Source: Centroberyx gerrardi (Eukaryota > Chordata > Actinopteri > Beryciformes > Berycidae). From it: DNA of 64,000 bases. How positions within the stretch are numbered: the first letter of the stretch is position 1; every line of letters begins with the position of its first letter. Positions 1 to 12,717 of this stretch are shown here, in pieces. Both the position numbers and the translations under genes were made by a program. Location: positions 15,971,656-16,035,655 of the forward strand of contig NC_135998.1 of NCBI RefSeq assembly GCF_048128805.1, written 5' to 3'. The notes beneath the pieces are model-generated. The model saw only the letters and a list, made by a program, of their open reading frames with translations, was not told the origin of the DNA and did no database searches.

Positions 1-89
1 ATATGTTTATGGACTATTTCCCAAAGGTTGTTGCTACGCCTCCATCCTCCCCTCTCTTACCTGAGTTATTGCCCTCCTTCTTCCCACAG

Positions 90-249
90 AGATCCGTGAG
101 GCGTTCAAAGTGTTTGACCGAGATGGGAATGGGTTCATCTCAAAGCAGGAGCTGGGGGTGGCCATGCGGTCGCTGGGATACATGCCCAATGAGGTGGAGC
201 TGGAGGTCATCATCCAAAGACTTGACATGGACGGTAAGTTAGCATCTTT

Positions 250-316
<67 letters not shown>

Positions 317-383
317 GTCTCTCTCTCTCTTTCTCACCCTCTCTCTCTCTGTGGGTCAACAAGCTCACACAGTGCACAAGCAG

Positions 384-419
<36 letters not shown>

Positions 420-1557
420 CCTTGACTACATGGCTGATGTCAGAACACCTACTATGAATGTTTTGTCTGGTTGTTGAAAGTAATCTAATATACGAACTAT
501 ACAGTGACATGTTTGTATCTCTGCCTGCTTTATCAGGTGATGGTCAGGTTGACTTTGAAGAATTTGTCACATTACTTGGGCCAAAACTTGTTGCCGCTGG
601 AATGCCTGATAAGTTCCATGGAGCAGACTTTGATTCTGTGTTTTGGAAGGTATATATCATCAATCATCATCATTGTCATCATTATCAGTCAAGTCTATAC
701 CTCTTTCCTTTATCAGAGTTAACTACTTCCATTATCTTTCCTTTTTGAGCAAGATGATTTTCCTGAGGGCTTTTATGACATTTTGTGATAATCAGCCAAG
801 TATTGTAATTAAAATTACCATGCAAACATAATAGAAGTGAAATAGTCATTTAAGCAACAGAACAATCATGCATTATATTCAAAATTGCTTCTCTGCGTTT
901 TCCTAACACATTAAAGTTCTCTTTTTTTAAAATAGCCATGAGAGAGCACACCAGTGTTCTGATCACTATGAAACACTTTGCTCTAACGGTATCTTCATTA
1001 CTTAGCTACATGTAATGTATGTATGCTGTTTTTAATCAATGGCCAGCTGAATACTCACACACCATATAGCCTATTGCTGACCTGTGGTTTATGTGCCTTA
1101 CTAAGGGACACTTGAACAGTAGTTGTCGTGGTGCTCATGAGATTTTTCTTGGTGTTTTCTGATATCCCAGTGTGACATGCAGAAGTTGACTGTGGATGAG
1201 CTTAAGAGCCTGCTTTACGACACCTTCTGTGACCACCTCACTATGAAAGACATTGAGAATATCATTATGACTGAGGAGAGCCACCTGAACAGTCCGGAGT
1301 GCCAAGTGGATATTGATAGTATGTTTCATAAAATATTTTGTTCAAAACATTATTCAGAAACTATTCAAACTTTATTAAAATACTCACATTACTGTATATT
1401 TTAATATGTTTCTCTAAATCTCTCCACAGCAAGCCCAACACAACAGGTGAAACACACATGCGTGCGGAAAAGCCTGATTTGTGCCTTCGCCATTGCATTT
1501 ATCATCAGCGTAATGCTCATTGCAGCAAATCAGATGCTGCGCAGAGGAATGAAGTAA
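90..1557 (+). CDS. cabp7: Calcium-binding protein 7 (calneuron-like), 3' part
   Basis: Four coding exons join in frame: 90-233, 537-649, 1171-1318 and 1430-1557 (TAA at 1555-1557), giving the last 176 residues; the first exon(s) lie left of the window. Every junction has an AG acceptor and GT donor. The product has two canonical EF-hands (loops [12 protein letters not shown] and [12 protein letters not shown]), degenerate C-terminal EF-hands ([12 protein letters not shown] onwards) and a C-terminal hydrophobic anchor ([20 protein letters not shown]) followed by a short basic tail. This layout is known for CABP7/calneuron proteins, tail-anchored Golgi/TGN calcium sensors that inhibit phosphatidylinositol 4-kinase III-beta. 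The EF-hand residues VFDRDG and PNEVELEVI, and [11 protein letters not shown], fit CABP7 better than CALN1. Whether this is the a or b teleost paralogue cannot be decided here. The first intron shown carries long CT and CA microsatellites. Family assignment is very secure. Confidence 0.95.
244..414. repeat. CT- and CA-dinucleotide microsatellites in cabp7 intron
   Basis: A (CT)n tract at about 249-349 with small interruptions is followed by a (CA)n tract at 385-416, both in the intron that starts 10 bases after the exon end at 233. The apparent open frames through this stretch are simple-sequence artefacts. Confidence 0.95.
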
Positions 1558-1856
1558 AGAATGGTCCCAGCACAGTTTCCAGCTGGTTACAAAAAGGATA
1601 TAATGATGGAGACTGAGAAGCAAACCTTAACAAAATATCTTGCCGTCTTTGGTTTTCAATAAGTTTTCAATAACCATTTTGGCCCAAGATCCAGTTGACT
1701 CACAATGACCAGACACTATAACACATTCTCTCTATAATGGACAAATGGTTGTAAAGTCTGTTGTTCCATGTGAACCACTAAACATAGTATACCATATTGT
1801 TAGGAAAAAATGTTGTTGGTGTGCAACAGAAATAATAAAAGAAAGAAAGAAAGCGA

Positions 1857-1889
<33 letters not shown>

Positions 1890-4800
1890 GTTTTAAGGGC
1901 TGATAAGTATCCAAAACTAGTAATGTCCCATTATATAATATTAAAATTGTTTTCTAAGATATTAGATAGTAAGGCAGACTGTAGATGATGGCAATGTATG
2001 TACTGTATTAATAGTTATACTGTTTCTAATGTATCAAAATAATCAATGGTATGTGGCATCAAATCAGTACAATGCCATTTGGAAGGCACCCAATAATAAT
2101 GTAAGTAATAGTAATGAAAAAAACAGACTTTGTGAACTAAAATGTTGATTGACTACATATCAAATTCAATGGACCGCATTAAATGTATCTATACCCTAAG
2201 CATTTGCGGTAGTAGATTTCAGTGCATAAATTAACATTCACATTTTGAAAAAAACACGAAAAATGAATGGGCTATCCAAAGCCTGTATGCCTTTATAGTC
2301 TCTCTGCTTATTTAGTGAAGATTTGTTGTCAGCACAATTTCACATCCAGTTCACAACAGGCTCGATTCAGACCTTGACTTTAGCACCCAAAGCCCTGCAA
2401 TATGTCTGCCGCTCATACTGTTTTCCTGATGCAAAACAAGACATCTGCATTCTAATAAACACCAAAGACATCAAATAGGATATGAATTGTTGAGTCACAA
2501 AAAATGTATTAGGCTGTACAACACTGTGCAATTTGACAACTCTCCACAGCATAAGTATCAAGATGTGTAAGATGTGCGCTCGAGCATTTACGTGCTCGAG
2601 TTTTTAAGGAATCATAAAAAGAGACAACATCACCAGGGCACAGGGCAGGTGCCATGAAATCATGTAAATGTGCTGAGTGCACTGACTTTCCCTGATTTCT
2701 TACAAGCAAAAAAAGGCCTAAATCATTTCGGATTTTGTAAAGAATAAAGTTCTTATCCAGTTAAATTTCCTAAGAGCATGTTGCCAGTTCAGTCTTTGTG
2801 CACCATCATCCTAAATGACCAAAACTGATCGGATCTCAATCCACGTGAGACCCATGTAACTTTAGGGTGTCTGTATTGGGCCTAGCATGATTTGCACTGA
2901 AGACATTCGATTTACAAAATTGATGCTTCAGAGGACTTAAACAAAGCCACCCAGTAGCAATTTGATAAACATATTCAAGGGCAGCAGGGTTTTGCGCTGT
3001 ACTGACCTTAGAATCCAGTATCCTAGAGCCAGCTTTCTATTTGTAACACTAGATTCTATGGAGAGTGCATTTTCCCTTGCTAACTTTGGTGCAATATTCA
3101 CCTTCTCAAATGCTGTATGAAGGAATTACTTGAAGGCAAAAATTTCAAGTTTACTTTTCATTTTGGCCAGTTTTGCAGAGAAGGTATGATAATCATTGGA
3201 CATTACACTGTGGAAAATCACAAGAAAAATGGAAGAGAGAGAAGAGATGACATGCAGAGACAGGCTAAGACCCATGAACACATGCTGTGCACCCTAGTGA
3301 GCTGATCCAGAGAACCCACACAGTTAATTTGTAAAGATGTCATTGTTTTCTAAAACTTAGTTTTTGGTTTAGGTTTGTTTTGATGCCCTTAGTGGGCTTT
3401 TTTACCTGAGCGTGTTGGGATCATTTTGTAAATCAAACAGATTCAATGCAATTCCTGTGTTTCCATGGTGCAAGCTGAACTGAAAACAAGATGAAAACAA
3501 GGTTTGAGAATAAAGCCAAAGTGCACAGTGAACAAATAAAATAGGGAAATCAGAATATTAAGATATAATCGCTGCAAGAAGTATCAGGTAAGAATCTGCG
3601 CCTCAACGGTATTTATGCAACAAGCCCAGAATTCAACTCAAATGTTGGCTTTCTCTTGACCATTACATATCTGGCAAAACCATGTCATGTTGCATATTCA
3701 CAATCTACCTGAGATACACGCACAATTTTGGTTCATAATACAGACTTGTGCATGCATAACAGGCGCCAGCACCTGATAAGTCATAAAACAGTGAAAGACA
3801 ATTTTTGACCAGGTGTAAGATCTGAGCTGACAACTGTGACTAAATTCAAACACCAATAACAAGCTTAGAACAACAAACATAGTATCTGTACTATACATAG
3901 CCAGTGAAAATGTCACTGGCAATTCATCCTATCTAAAAACGCACAACACACTTGCATGTACAGTAAATTAGAAATAAATGTGTGTACTATATGTGAGATC
4001 AAATTTTGAATTCTGATGTATGTTAAAATGATTATGCAAATTGTATAGTGATCATTGCAAAACAAATCTCAGTATTTGATATTTTTCTGTAAATGTCTAA
4101 TTTTATGTGGATGTGCAGACTCTATATTTTGTGCAGACACAAAATACTCTAAGTACTCTTCAGTATGCTGTGAACGACAACAACATATCATGAACAATGT
4201 TGTTTTTTGGCTTTTACATGGACCACCAAAACAACATAATATTACTATTGTTTAAACTATGACATGGTTATATTTTCTTACTTGGAAAAGTGACACATTA
4301 AATCGAAGTGATTTTATTATGAATGTAAGCATAATATTTTGTAAAAAACAAAACAAAAAAACAATCAGGTTTCTGATGTATAATTTCCAGGTAAACTGGA
4401 GTTGGATGGACATTCAGATACAGTTACTGTGCTTTAAGGCCATGTACTTACATTAACTTTTCCTCTTCTGTCGAAGATTTATTTTTTAGAATCTCTTTTC
4501 TTTACAAATGTTTGTCGAATTAAGAAACTTTTACAAAATGCTATATATTTTTTCTTGCTCTTTTCTTGAAGTTTATCAGAACTATACCATTACAGAGAAA
4601 AAAGAAACTGTGTGAAAGAATTATTCTGGCAATACTCTAAATAAAATGGATATTTTATCTAGTACCTGTTTATATGTGAGAACTACTCATATGACATTAC
4701 CTCTCCATGTCATCCATCTAGGGTATGGCTTTTGTGTGAATGTAAAATATAGTTATTGTATCAAATAATAGACTGTCTTAAATAGACATTGAAGCAAATA

Positions 4801-5430
4801 TTGTGACCTATTCTGTATGTTAGTGTTTAATGAGGTTTATATACAGTTTGTTGACAGATTATCTGGTCTATATATTATTTCATGAATCTGATTTGGACTG
4901 TAGATGTCTTCTGTTCTGTGCTTATGTAATTTGCAGTATTATGGTCAAAAACTGTGAGCTCTGTAACTATTTAAAGTTTTAGAAAGATGGGAAATCCATT
5001 TTAGGAAAATGGACTCTTTTGGCAGAAAATAACCTGATTCTAAATGTATTTTTGAATTGAAATGACTCATAAATACTGTAAGTACTAATAAATATTTATG
5101 CAATATCTACTTACAAAAGGAATGGAAAATCTGTCTCCCCTGTAATTGATAAAAGTTCTTCTCACTTTCAATGGTTAATTTTTGTTGTACCATCCTACAG
5201 TGTGGCTTTATTTTTAACCTCTAGAGTGAGAGTATCCTGTTGCGTTATTTTTGTATGTACTGTAACTGCACATATACTGGTTACTGCATCAATTATACAC
5301 TTATGTAAGTGGTGTCTAGATGCATGTAGTCCAATAAACATGAAGGCATTAACTTTGGGCCAGCTGGTTGGTTTTCATTTGTTAGGTTTACAAATGTGAC
5401 TGTTGCTTACAAATTAAAGCACTGTGTGAC
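1558..5430 (+). other. Probable cabp7 3' UTR and downstream flank
   Basis: No coding exon is recognisable. The stretch is AT-rich and mostly single-copy in appearance. AATAAA hexamers occur at 1834-1839 and again several times further on (for example near 2744, 3513 and 4638), so the true transcript end cannot be fixed. A GAAA-repeat lies at about 1838-1889, and a short perfect hairpin at 2579-2600. Family 3' UTRs are often long, so part of this stretch is probably transcribed; that is inference. Confidence 0.4.
1838..1889. repeat. GAAA tetranucleotide microsatellite
   Basis: Repeated GAAA units, with one GCGA interruption, directly follow an AATAAA hexamer in the cabp7 3' flank. Confidence 0.9.
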
Positions 5431-5464
5431 GCATCTTGTTAAAAGAACATATGTCATGTACATT

Positions 5465-5540
5465 TATATTACTATTACATTTTAGGTATTTAGCTGACAC
5501 TTTAATCCAGAGCAATTTACAACAAGTGTTAGAAGGAGAA
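5465..5540. repeat. Dispersed fish repeat (TTTAGCTGACRCTTTWATCCA type)
   Basis: The stretch reads like a widespread fish interspersed repeat recalled as containing 'TTTAGCTGACGCTTTTATCC..AGCGACTTACA'. Here it carries TTTAGCTGACACTTTAATCC followed by AGAGCAATTTACAA. A weaker relative occurs at about 44060-44115. Family identity is from memory and needs a repeat library. Confidence 0.5.
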
Positions 5541-6609
5541 GGGATAATAGGAACAAGATGAGGTGTGAGAAGAGAAGATTGGGTGCTTTTCAGGGTGCAA
5601 AGGGAAACAGGGTGAGATTCAGAATCCCTGACTGACTCATTGCACCATTTCAGATCCAGAAGGGAGAGGAGTAAAGACCTGGTGGTGTGATGGGACGGGC
5701 ATGCTAACACCCATTAATAGCAGAGCAAAGCACACCGTTGTGTCTCCCAAGTATAAAACCTCTATGTGAGTCACAGAGCTGCATTTGCGGATTTGTCAGT
5801 CTCATCCTGTGGATACAAACCGATACGGAGACACAAATCTTTTTTGCACAGTTATTCCGTGGGAAGTGGAGGGAAATCCACGTGCACCCAAAAATCTTAT
5901 ATAGTTTTATAAAGGTCTTAAGTCTTAAACTTAACTTACAGAAACCTGTAGTCCCCCTGTTTATGGTTTGGACGTTTGGTTTGTTTTCCCTCAGTCATCA
6001 TCTTTATTCAGATTTTGCTCAAAATATCCTGATAATATCAAACCGTGAATCCAACTGTGAATTACATTTCTTATTGTAATGTGGCACAAAACAAAGAATA
6101 TTTGTTGTTGGAACGTTACCCTCTTACCAAGCTTACCCTCCAAAAGTGATGTTGACTTCAATATAAAACAATGAATAATAAGATACATTACTGTTGTTTT
6201 CTACAAGTGCATTGAGTAGCCAGCTAAAGAGATAAAGTATAACCACCTAGCTCCCACAGGGAGGGAAGGTTATTGGATGAATACGCTCTGTTTGTTGTCT
6301 TTTAATGAATTCTGACACATTGATTCCATTCAAAATACACATGTTAATTATTGAGTATTTTAGTGTTTACCTCAAAACCTGTATGATTTACTTTCCAATT
6401 GAATTATAAGTTGTGGTGTTGAGCATTGCTAAGTGACTACAGTTGGTATCAGATAGATGAATACAGTACAGGCATTACACTACAGTAGTTAGATGAAATC
6501 CTCCATCTCAGAAGACAGATTTAATGTAAACTATGCTGCTTTTACCACCAAACTGGAACACAGTATGTAACAACTAAACAAAAAGTTGACTATCTGCACT
6601 ATCTACAGT

Positions 6610-6650
<41 letters not shown>

Positions 6651-7194
6651 GTTTCTCTCTCTGTTGGGCAGACAACACAGCTTACCTGTGATTTAATTTC
6701 AATATACCACGGCCTGTTGACGGTTATATTAATTAATCATCGTTGTCAATTGTCAGTGGAGCGTGTCGAGTCGATTCAAACTGGTGAGTATAGATAATGT
6801 GCCAGTCTGTGGGTGGCATTGCATCCATGTTCATGTTATATCCTAGTACATCTAATTTTACATATTTCTGATAACAAAAAGAACAGCACAGAAGCGAGTC
6901 ATTTGGGGCCAGGGTAATATGAATTGTGCAAATCCGTTTAATGTTGTTTACTGTTGTTGTTTCTATTCTTTTGTTTTAGTTATCTGACTATGGGCCGGGG
7001 CAATTTGAGCCGGCTGGAAAGGAGTCAGTAATCAGTAAACAGTTATTTAGATACAGTTATCTGGAATTAAACGGGATAGGCTTGGTATGTTGGATGGTAA
7101 GTGATCTGTAGATCAGTCAAATGATGCAAATGACGCCTTCACTTTTTGTTCGTCTCGTGTGTGAGTTGCCCGCTCACAAATCCTAAATTTAGAG
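5541..7194. other. Intergenic spacer
   Basis: No coding exon or RNA gene was recognised. The only clear structure is a CT microsatellite at about 6613-6663. Open frames here are short and lack a recognisable domain. Confidence 0.5.
6613..6663. repeat. CT microsatellite
   Basis: About 20 CT units, interrupted by GTCTCTCTGTTT. Confidence 0.9.
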
Positions 7195-7285
7195 ACGGTG
7201 CTTATCCAAAGTCAAACGATGGACGTCCCTAAACTTCCTGCTCCTCAATGCCAGCAAAACAGAGATGCTGGTCTAACCAGAAAAA
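7195..7285 (+). mobile_element. LINE (L2-like) reverse-transcriptase fragment
   Basis: One frame reads NFLLLNASKTEMLV followed by a stop, the piece of reverse transcriptase around the 'LLLN..KTE' block typical of L2/CR1-type non-LTR retrotransposons in fish. Only about 90 bases are recognisable and there is no open reading frame around them, so this is a dead fragment. Confidence 0.65.
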
Positions 7286-7562
7286 GCACTGTAAGTGAAA
7301 GTACAAGTCAAACGAGGAAAATAAACTGGCTGCAGAGAAGAAAACAAAGGCTGTTCAATTTGTGTGAGAGATGAGAACAGCCGACTGTTTCCAGGCAAAA
7401 AAAACACTAACAAAGGGAAAAGAGAGAGTACAAGTAAGAGTCCATCTAAAACCTTTGAAGAAAATTCATAAGCGGTAGTAAGGTGAAGAGGTGGGGAAGA
7501 CAATATCACTAGACCATGACAAAACCTTAAACAACTGATCAGAACACTTGTGCTTATATACA

Positions 7563-7965
7563 CTGTTGGGGACTGAATACCCAGGGTTTTTGTTTTGTTT
7601 TGGTTTTTTTCGTCCAGAAGCAGACTGGACAGTAACTGTGATTTATGGAATTTATTAAAGAAAAGCTCTCAAGATCTTGAGGGAGAGAGGAAAAAGCTGT
7701 AACACTGTGAAACTGTCCTCCTTATATTCCCCTCTGACCTGCTGATAAGGTCTCTCCTATCAGCCAGCTGCAGCCATAGAACCACGCGTCCTGTGGGATG
7801 GAAAATTCCTGTGATTTGCCCATCAGTCAAAACACCAATGGCATCTGACCATCAACTGCGAGTCAAAATGTCTCACATCTATGTACGGCGTCGCTGCACT
7901 GGCATTTGACCAAAAGTGGCTTCAAACAAAAGCCCAAAAAGTTCAATCCCCAACACAGACCATGA
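7563..7965. mobile_element. Short element with inverted ends (solo LTR or MITE)
   Basis: The stretch starts TGTTGGGGACTGAA and ends TTCAATCCCCAACA, near-perfect inverted ends about 400 bases apart. TG...CA termini of this size would fit a solo LTR; a hAT-like MITE is the alternative. No convincing target-site duplication was found. It contains no gene. Confidence 0.5.
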
Positions 7966-8324
7966 GAATGTCAAGCACCTTGCAAACAAATTAAACCAGA
8001 GTGATTTCCTGAGATCATCAAGGATATCAGAGCTTCTAACGCCCTAACTGACGATGAAACATGAACTACAACTACATGGCAGCAGTGGGAACAAGAGTGC
8101 ACACCAAATAGTGAAAAGGAGTTCAGAAATTTTGTGAATTAGACGGTGACAAACATGGAGGGAACACTGAGGTAGCTGTTCAAATCAACTTTTCAGAAAA
8201 CTATGGTTGAAAGAACTGAGGTTCAGGCTACCATATGCTACTATTTTGGATAGCCTCTGCCATGAAGAAGGGGACAGTTCTGCAGAAGGTCAGGGAGGAA
8301 AATACCTCTGTAACCACTCAATTT

Positions 8325-8475
8325 TATCAGTGAAACTGCTCAGTGAAGTCCCATTGTAAAGGCGCTCCTGATAGAGTCGGTGGAGCAATCAAACGTGCTG
8401 CTGATGACATTGTCGAAAAGGGAAGAGATATCCAGACTCCAAAGGATCTCTGCTGTGCACTACAGGAGAACACAC
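8325..8475 (+). pseudogene. Decayed transposase-like fragment
   Basis: A frame open for about 40 codons contains CKGAPDRVGGAIKRAADDIV, resembling a GKGAPDG-x-GG block recalled from uncharacterised transposon-derived proteins of fish and invertebrates. A stop codon (TGA) interrupts the frame just upstream, and flanking frames are broken. The family name is not known to me with certainty; the open stretch and motif are seen directly. Confidence 0.4.
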
Positions 8476-9297
8476 ATCTGGCTGTTTTGTGCTTCTGGAT
8501 ATCTTAAGATGTGTCCAGATATGTTGATGCGTGGCTAAGTCAGTTGCCATTTGTTTAAGGAACTATATGAAAATACATCAGGCTACACTGCATACCCCAG
8601 GGAATGTAAGGCACAGAAAGTTGTCCTGCTTTTACAGCCCAGAAAAGTCCAATCAAGGATCCACAACCACCTCCACATAATCAAACTCAACATTGCAGCC
8701 CACAAAACAACACACAAGATTTAGTCTGGAAATTTGTTGTTGTAAAATAACATGGCTAACCCTTTGTTGGCCATGTTCTTCAGCTGGTGGAGAATGACGC
8801 TGAAGTGAGCTGCATAAGACAAACTGTCATTACAGTACATCTGATGTCATCTTTTACTACATTTCCCATGTGCAAGCAGTCAATATTTCAAAGCCAATGT
8901 GATCCATCAATCAAAGATGAAAACTATGCAGCCCAGACTGGGAAAGATTCAATGCAATGGGGTAACTCAAATATCCAACTCTACTCATAATATGTGGAGA
9001 TCTCAACTCTAGCTGGGATACTTTGAAGTTCATCTTTTCATCTTTTCATCTTTCAGCATCTGTGTCCAAAATATTACTGACTTGATATTGACTTCATGTC
9101 AATAATTAATTACATTATTGTCTGTGTGTGTCAGACAAGTTTAATGTGCAAGACGTTTTTAGCTGCAACCGGCTAGTATAAGTCGCTGTGTCGGTCAGTA
9201 GGGTTGGTCGGTCCAAAAATTCCAACAAACCCCATAGTGAATGTACAACAACGGGATACAGAGCTACACCTGTACTTTTCTCAGGTAGCCACACTGG

Positions 9298-9550
9298 TGC
9301 TTCATCTCATTTGGTAGGGCAGCGGACTTTCATGTGATGTCCCGGATTTGGTAAATGTAGATTTTGTATTTGGTTTCGCAGAGCCAAATAGGTCGCAGGT
9401 TATCATGAATTACGTGGGGTTTTTTAAATGTTCATTCATTCATATGGTATGGCTCGAATCCGGCCCGGGGCCTTTGCTGCATGTCATCCCGTCTTTCGTG
9501 TCTCCCTCCACTGTTACTCTCTAATAAAGCAGAAATACCTAAAATAAATC
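9298..9550 (+). mobile_element. tRNA-derived SINE, diverged copy
   Basis: A pol III A-box-like start (CTCATTTGGTAGGGCAGCG) and a B-box-like GGCTCGAATCCGG, followed by the body CCTTTGCTGCATGTCATCCC and an AATAAAGCAGAAAT tail. The same B-box, GCATGTCATC and AATAAAGC blocks recur at 19560-19735 and, reversed, at about 27450-27590. The extra spacing between A and B boxes suggests an internal insertion. Confidence 0.6.
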
Positions 9551-10697
9551 TTATGGTATGTCAGTCATTCCGAGTAATGATGCAACAGTCAGGCAAGGTA
9601 ACACATTTTTCAAGTTAAATTACATTATCCATTTTCAGTGACTTCAAGATGCAACTATCCTTCCCCATTTTCTATGTGGCATATTCAGACAATTTTGAAC
9701 ATTTTTCACTTCAAGTTTTTGTGTGATGAGCTTCAAAAAATGGACCAGTGTCAGTGGAGAAGCTGTAATTTGTGAAATTGTTGCACAATTTTGATTTCTT
9801 GAGAAATACATAACTTAAGATAAAACTTGTAATGTCTATTAACTGTTATAAGCTAATAACTCTAATTATTTTTAAGTTAATCACTGTTATCAGGTATGGC
9901 ATTTTAATAGAAGAAACCATTTGATTTATAATTAAAATGTACAGGAGACAGTGGAGTCAACCTCATTTCCCCAACAAGATTGCAGTAGGCCTACTCTTTA
10001 GAAGATTGAGTGAGCAAGTGATGAACTTTGACTTACACTTCACTACATTTTTACATATAGAGTACTTACACCACAAATTTTGTGGGCTCTCCATGACATT
10101 GCATCAGAACCAGGGCAATCATAAATTGAAACTGCAATTGCATCTTACGCAAGCATGTGGATGTAACTGTAAAACTAATGCTCAAATTCATCCATGATGG
10201 TGGCTTAGTTAACATTAACCAGAAGACATTCATCCAGCTACAGTGTTATTGGTTTGCATTTGTTGTTTAACTAGCTTGCTAACCTTGCTATCTAGTTGTA
10301 GAGCTGATCAAGAAACATCAATGTAATGCAAGTGCAAGAACATTATTGAATAATGAGGGGCATTTAGAGTGTTTTTTTTTTGTTTTTTTTTAAATTACAG
10401 CTCAAATAATAAGCAGTGCATTTATAATGCGACAGTGCATTTATACAGAGTAAACTATTATCAAAGTTGACAACACAGCTATGGGAGGAGTTAATGCTCA
10501 CGCTCTACATCCCACAGCTCGTGGCCATTTTAAGTAACTCTTGTTTCCGATCAGCTACTTTTTACTTTAACTCATGTAGATTTTTGCACAAGCAATTTTA
10601 GTTAGTAAAAATGGAACCAATAGTGCTTCTACATCAAACAAACATCACCTGCAAAAACAAACTCTACTAGAATGCAGAAAAAGATTATTTTAAAGTT
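9551..10697. other. Intergenic spacer
   Basis: AT-rich sequence with homopolymer runs; no gene, RNA gene or clear repeat family recognised. Confidence 0.4.
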
Positions 10698-10703
10698 TTT
10701 ATT
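10698..10703 (-). terminator. Probable zmat5 polyadenylation signal
   Basis: TTTATT on the + strand is AATAAA on the - strand, about 175 bases past the zmat5 stop codon. Confidence 0.6.
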
Positions 10704-10878
10704 CTTAAAAATGAGAAATTGCAACAATCAGGTTCTGGTATTAAATGAAAGTGTTAAATTGACAAATCTGGCCACTTAAAACATGTATGTCACATTAACA
10801 TTTCTTAAGGAAAATGGTATTATGTGATATTCCTCTTTCGATGCAATATAATGATCTGAATGGGATAGTGAATATCCT

Positions 10879-12206
10879 TCAACCCCATTCAGTGTTCAGT
10901 CTGACTTTCCACCCGTCCGGGGGAGGGGGCAGCAGTGAGGGTGGCAGGTTGGGAATGGAGAGGAGCTGTAGAGGAATGTCACTTTCCGTTTGGCTTCCTT
11001 CATCGTCTTCCTTATCTTTCTGAACTCTGTAGAAATAAAGAATTGACGAGTTGAATTCTAGATCAATAGGAATAACCATTAGCCATGCAAACCACGTATG
11101 AATAAGTGTTGAAAGCATAATGAACATTCATACCCTTTGCTACCGAGGGCAACTCTTTTCTTCTCCCGTCTAGTGAGCCAGTCTTCTATGCTTCGCTCTG
11201 GGGTTCTGCCCCAACGGCCGTCCCTGTGCTGTCGTTCATCTGAAAGAAAAAATAAATCTTACTCCTCACAATATGGAGCTATTCAACAGTCACCTTGATA
11301 TCTATTGCATTCAATTACAACTCATTGTGCATCTGTCATGGACATTTACACTCTTCTCTTGTGCAATCAAACACTTGAAATATGCTTTTACAGATGAGAA
11401 AATTATTTACAATGACTATAATATTATGATCTATTAGATCTGTGGTATCTTGCTCTCACAATCCCATGTGATGCATCACAACTTTGAGAAGCCTCAGTCA
11501 CATGGTAGACAGCACCACCTTATGGTTACAGGCAGCTCACCTTCAATCTGCATTTTTAGGTTCGTCAAATCCTCTTCGGACATGTGAGAAAACCTGCAGT
11601 TGGGGCCAAAACCACAAATTCCTAATACAGGAACACCAGAAAAAAAAGATATATCATTACACATAGTCATTTGATATCATTCCCTCTTCAATGACAGAAT
11701 GTAGAACTTGACTGTGCTACCTTTTTGGAGAAACTTCCTGCAGGGTTTCTTGGCTTGCTCATCATACAGAATGGCTGCAGAGTCTGCAACATGATGAGCA
11801 AAATGTAAGCATGTTAGACAGACAGACAGATTTTTACTCATGACCCTTTATGTCACCTTCTGCTCTAAAGTAAGTAGTTTAATAGCCAATATGGCAAGCT
11901 GGAGTGTAAGCTTGCTTAAATCTCTAATCTGGATCTAATAAATAGGCTTACAACTTGCTTGGTATTTTCGATTGGAATGTACAGGATCACTACTAAAAAT
12001 CACACTAGCACATCATCTTATATCATTTAATTGGATTATAACCACATCTCTGAGGTCTGAGAAGAACTGCAAGTCTTACCTCTAAAGTGATCAAACCAGG
12101 CCTTTTTTGCTCTGTGATGCTGAACGCCATTCAGGTGTTTTTTCCTGTTGTGCATGTTGTCCTGAAAGGACCGGTCACAGTAGTCACAGTAATACCGCTT
12201 CCCCAT
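10879..12206 (-). CDS. zmat5: Zinc finger matrin-type protein 5 (U11/U12 snRNP 20 kDa)
   Basis: Five exons on the minus strand join in frame: 12080-12206 (ATG at 12204-12206), 11721-11783, 11541-11621, 11134-11239 and 10879-11026 (TGA), 525 nt for 174 residues against about 170 in human. The N-terminus [20 protein letters not shown] carries a matrin/U1-C-type C2H2 zinc finger. A CCCH finger follows at about residues 55-77 ([20 protein letters not shown]). The tail is proline-rich and ends [13 protein letters not shown]5 is a component of the U11/U12 di-snRNP of the minor spliceosome, in the nucleus. All introns have GT and AG ends. The gene is divergent from uqcr10, a neighbour in human as well. 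Assignment is very secure. Confidence 0.95.
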
Positions 12207-12651
12207 GGCTCAGGTCATGTGTTCAAGCCACACAGCAAGGTGTCAACTTTCAAATGTCTGAAACACAGTGAACAGCAACACGACCGTCGTTAAGTAACGT
12301 TTCTGACATATAGAGTTCATAACAGTGCTAATTTTTGGAAGTTGTTACTGATATCATTTCCAGTATTTCTCTAAATTCTGGATGGACCTTGCCATGTTAT
12401 CCACTGCTAGATATGAACACAAAGCTCCTTCCCTACAAAAGGGAATCCCCAGAGTTTCCACAAATAGACAAATGTTATTCCTGTGATTTTGGACTGGGAT
12501 TTCCCCACAACTGCTGATTCCTACTTTCTACTGCTGCAGCAAGCAGAATTACCCCACCCCACCCCCACCGACAGTCTCCACAGTAGAGTATCTGCCTAAT
12601 GTAAAGGCCTGATCCTTACTATCAAGAACACCAAAACTAATACTGAAGAAG

Positions 12652-12717
12652 GACAAGAACAAGAACAAGAACAAGAAGAACAACAACAATAACAACAACA
12701 ACAACAACAACAACCGC
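12652..12717. repeat. AACAAG / AAC microsatellite
   Basis: AACAAG units grade into AAC units; simple sequence only. Confidence 0.9.

Noticed and set aside
110-457. Open frame continuing cabp7 exon into SLSLSLSL
   Set aside because: Read-through of the GTAAGT donor into a CT microsatellite intron.
5738-6079. 113-residue open frame in the cabp7-zmat5 spacer
   Set aside because: No domain, poor composition and no splice support; judged a chance frame.
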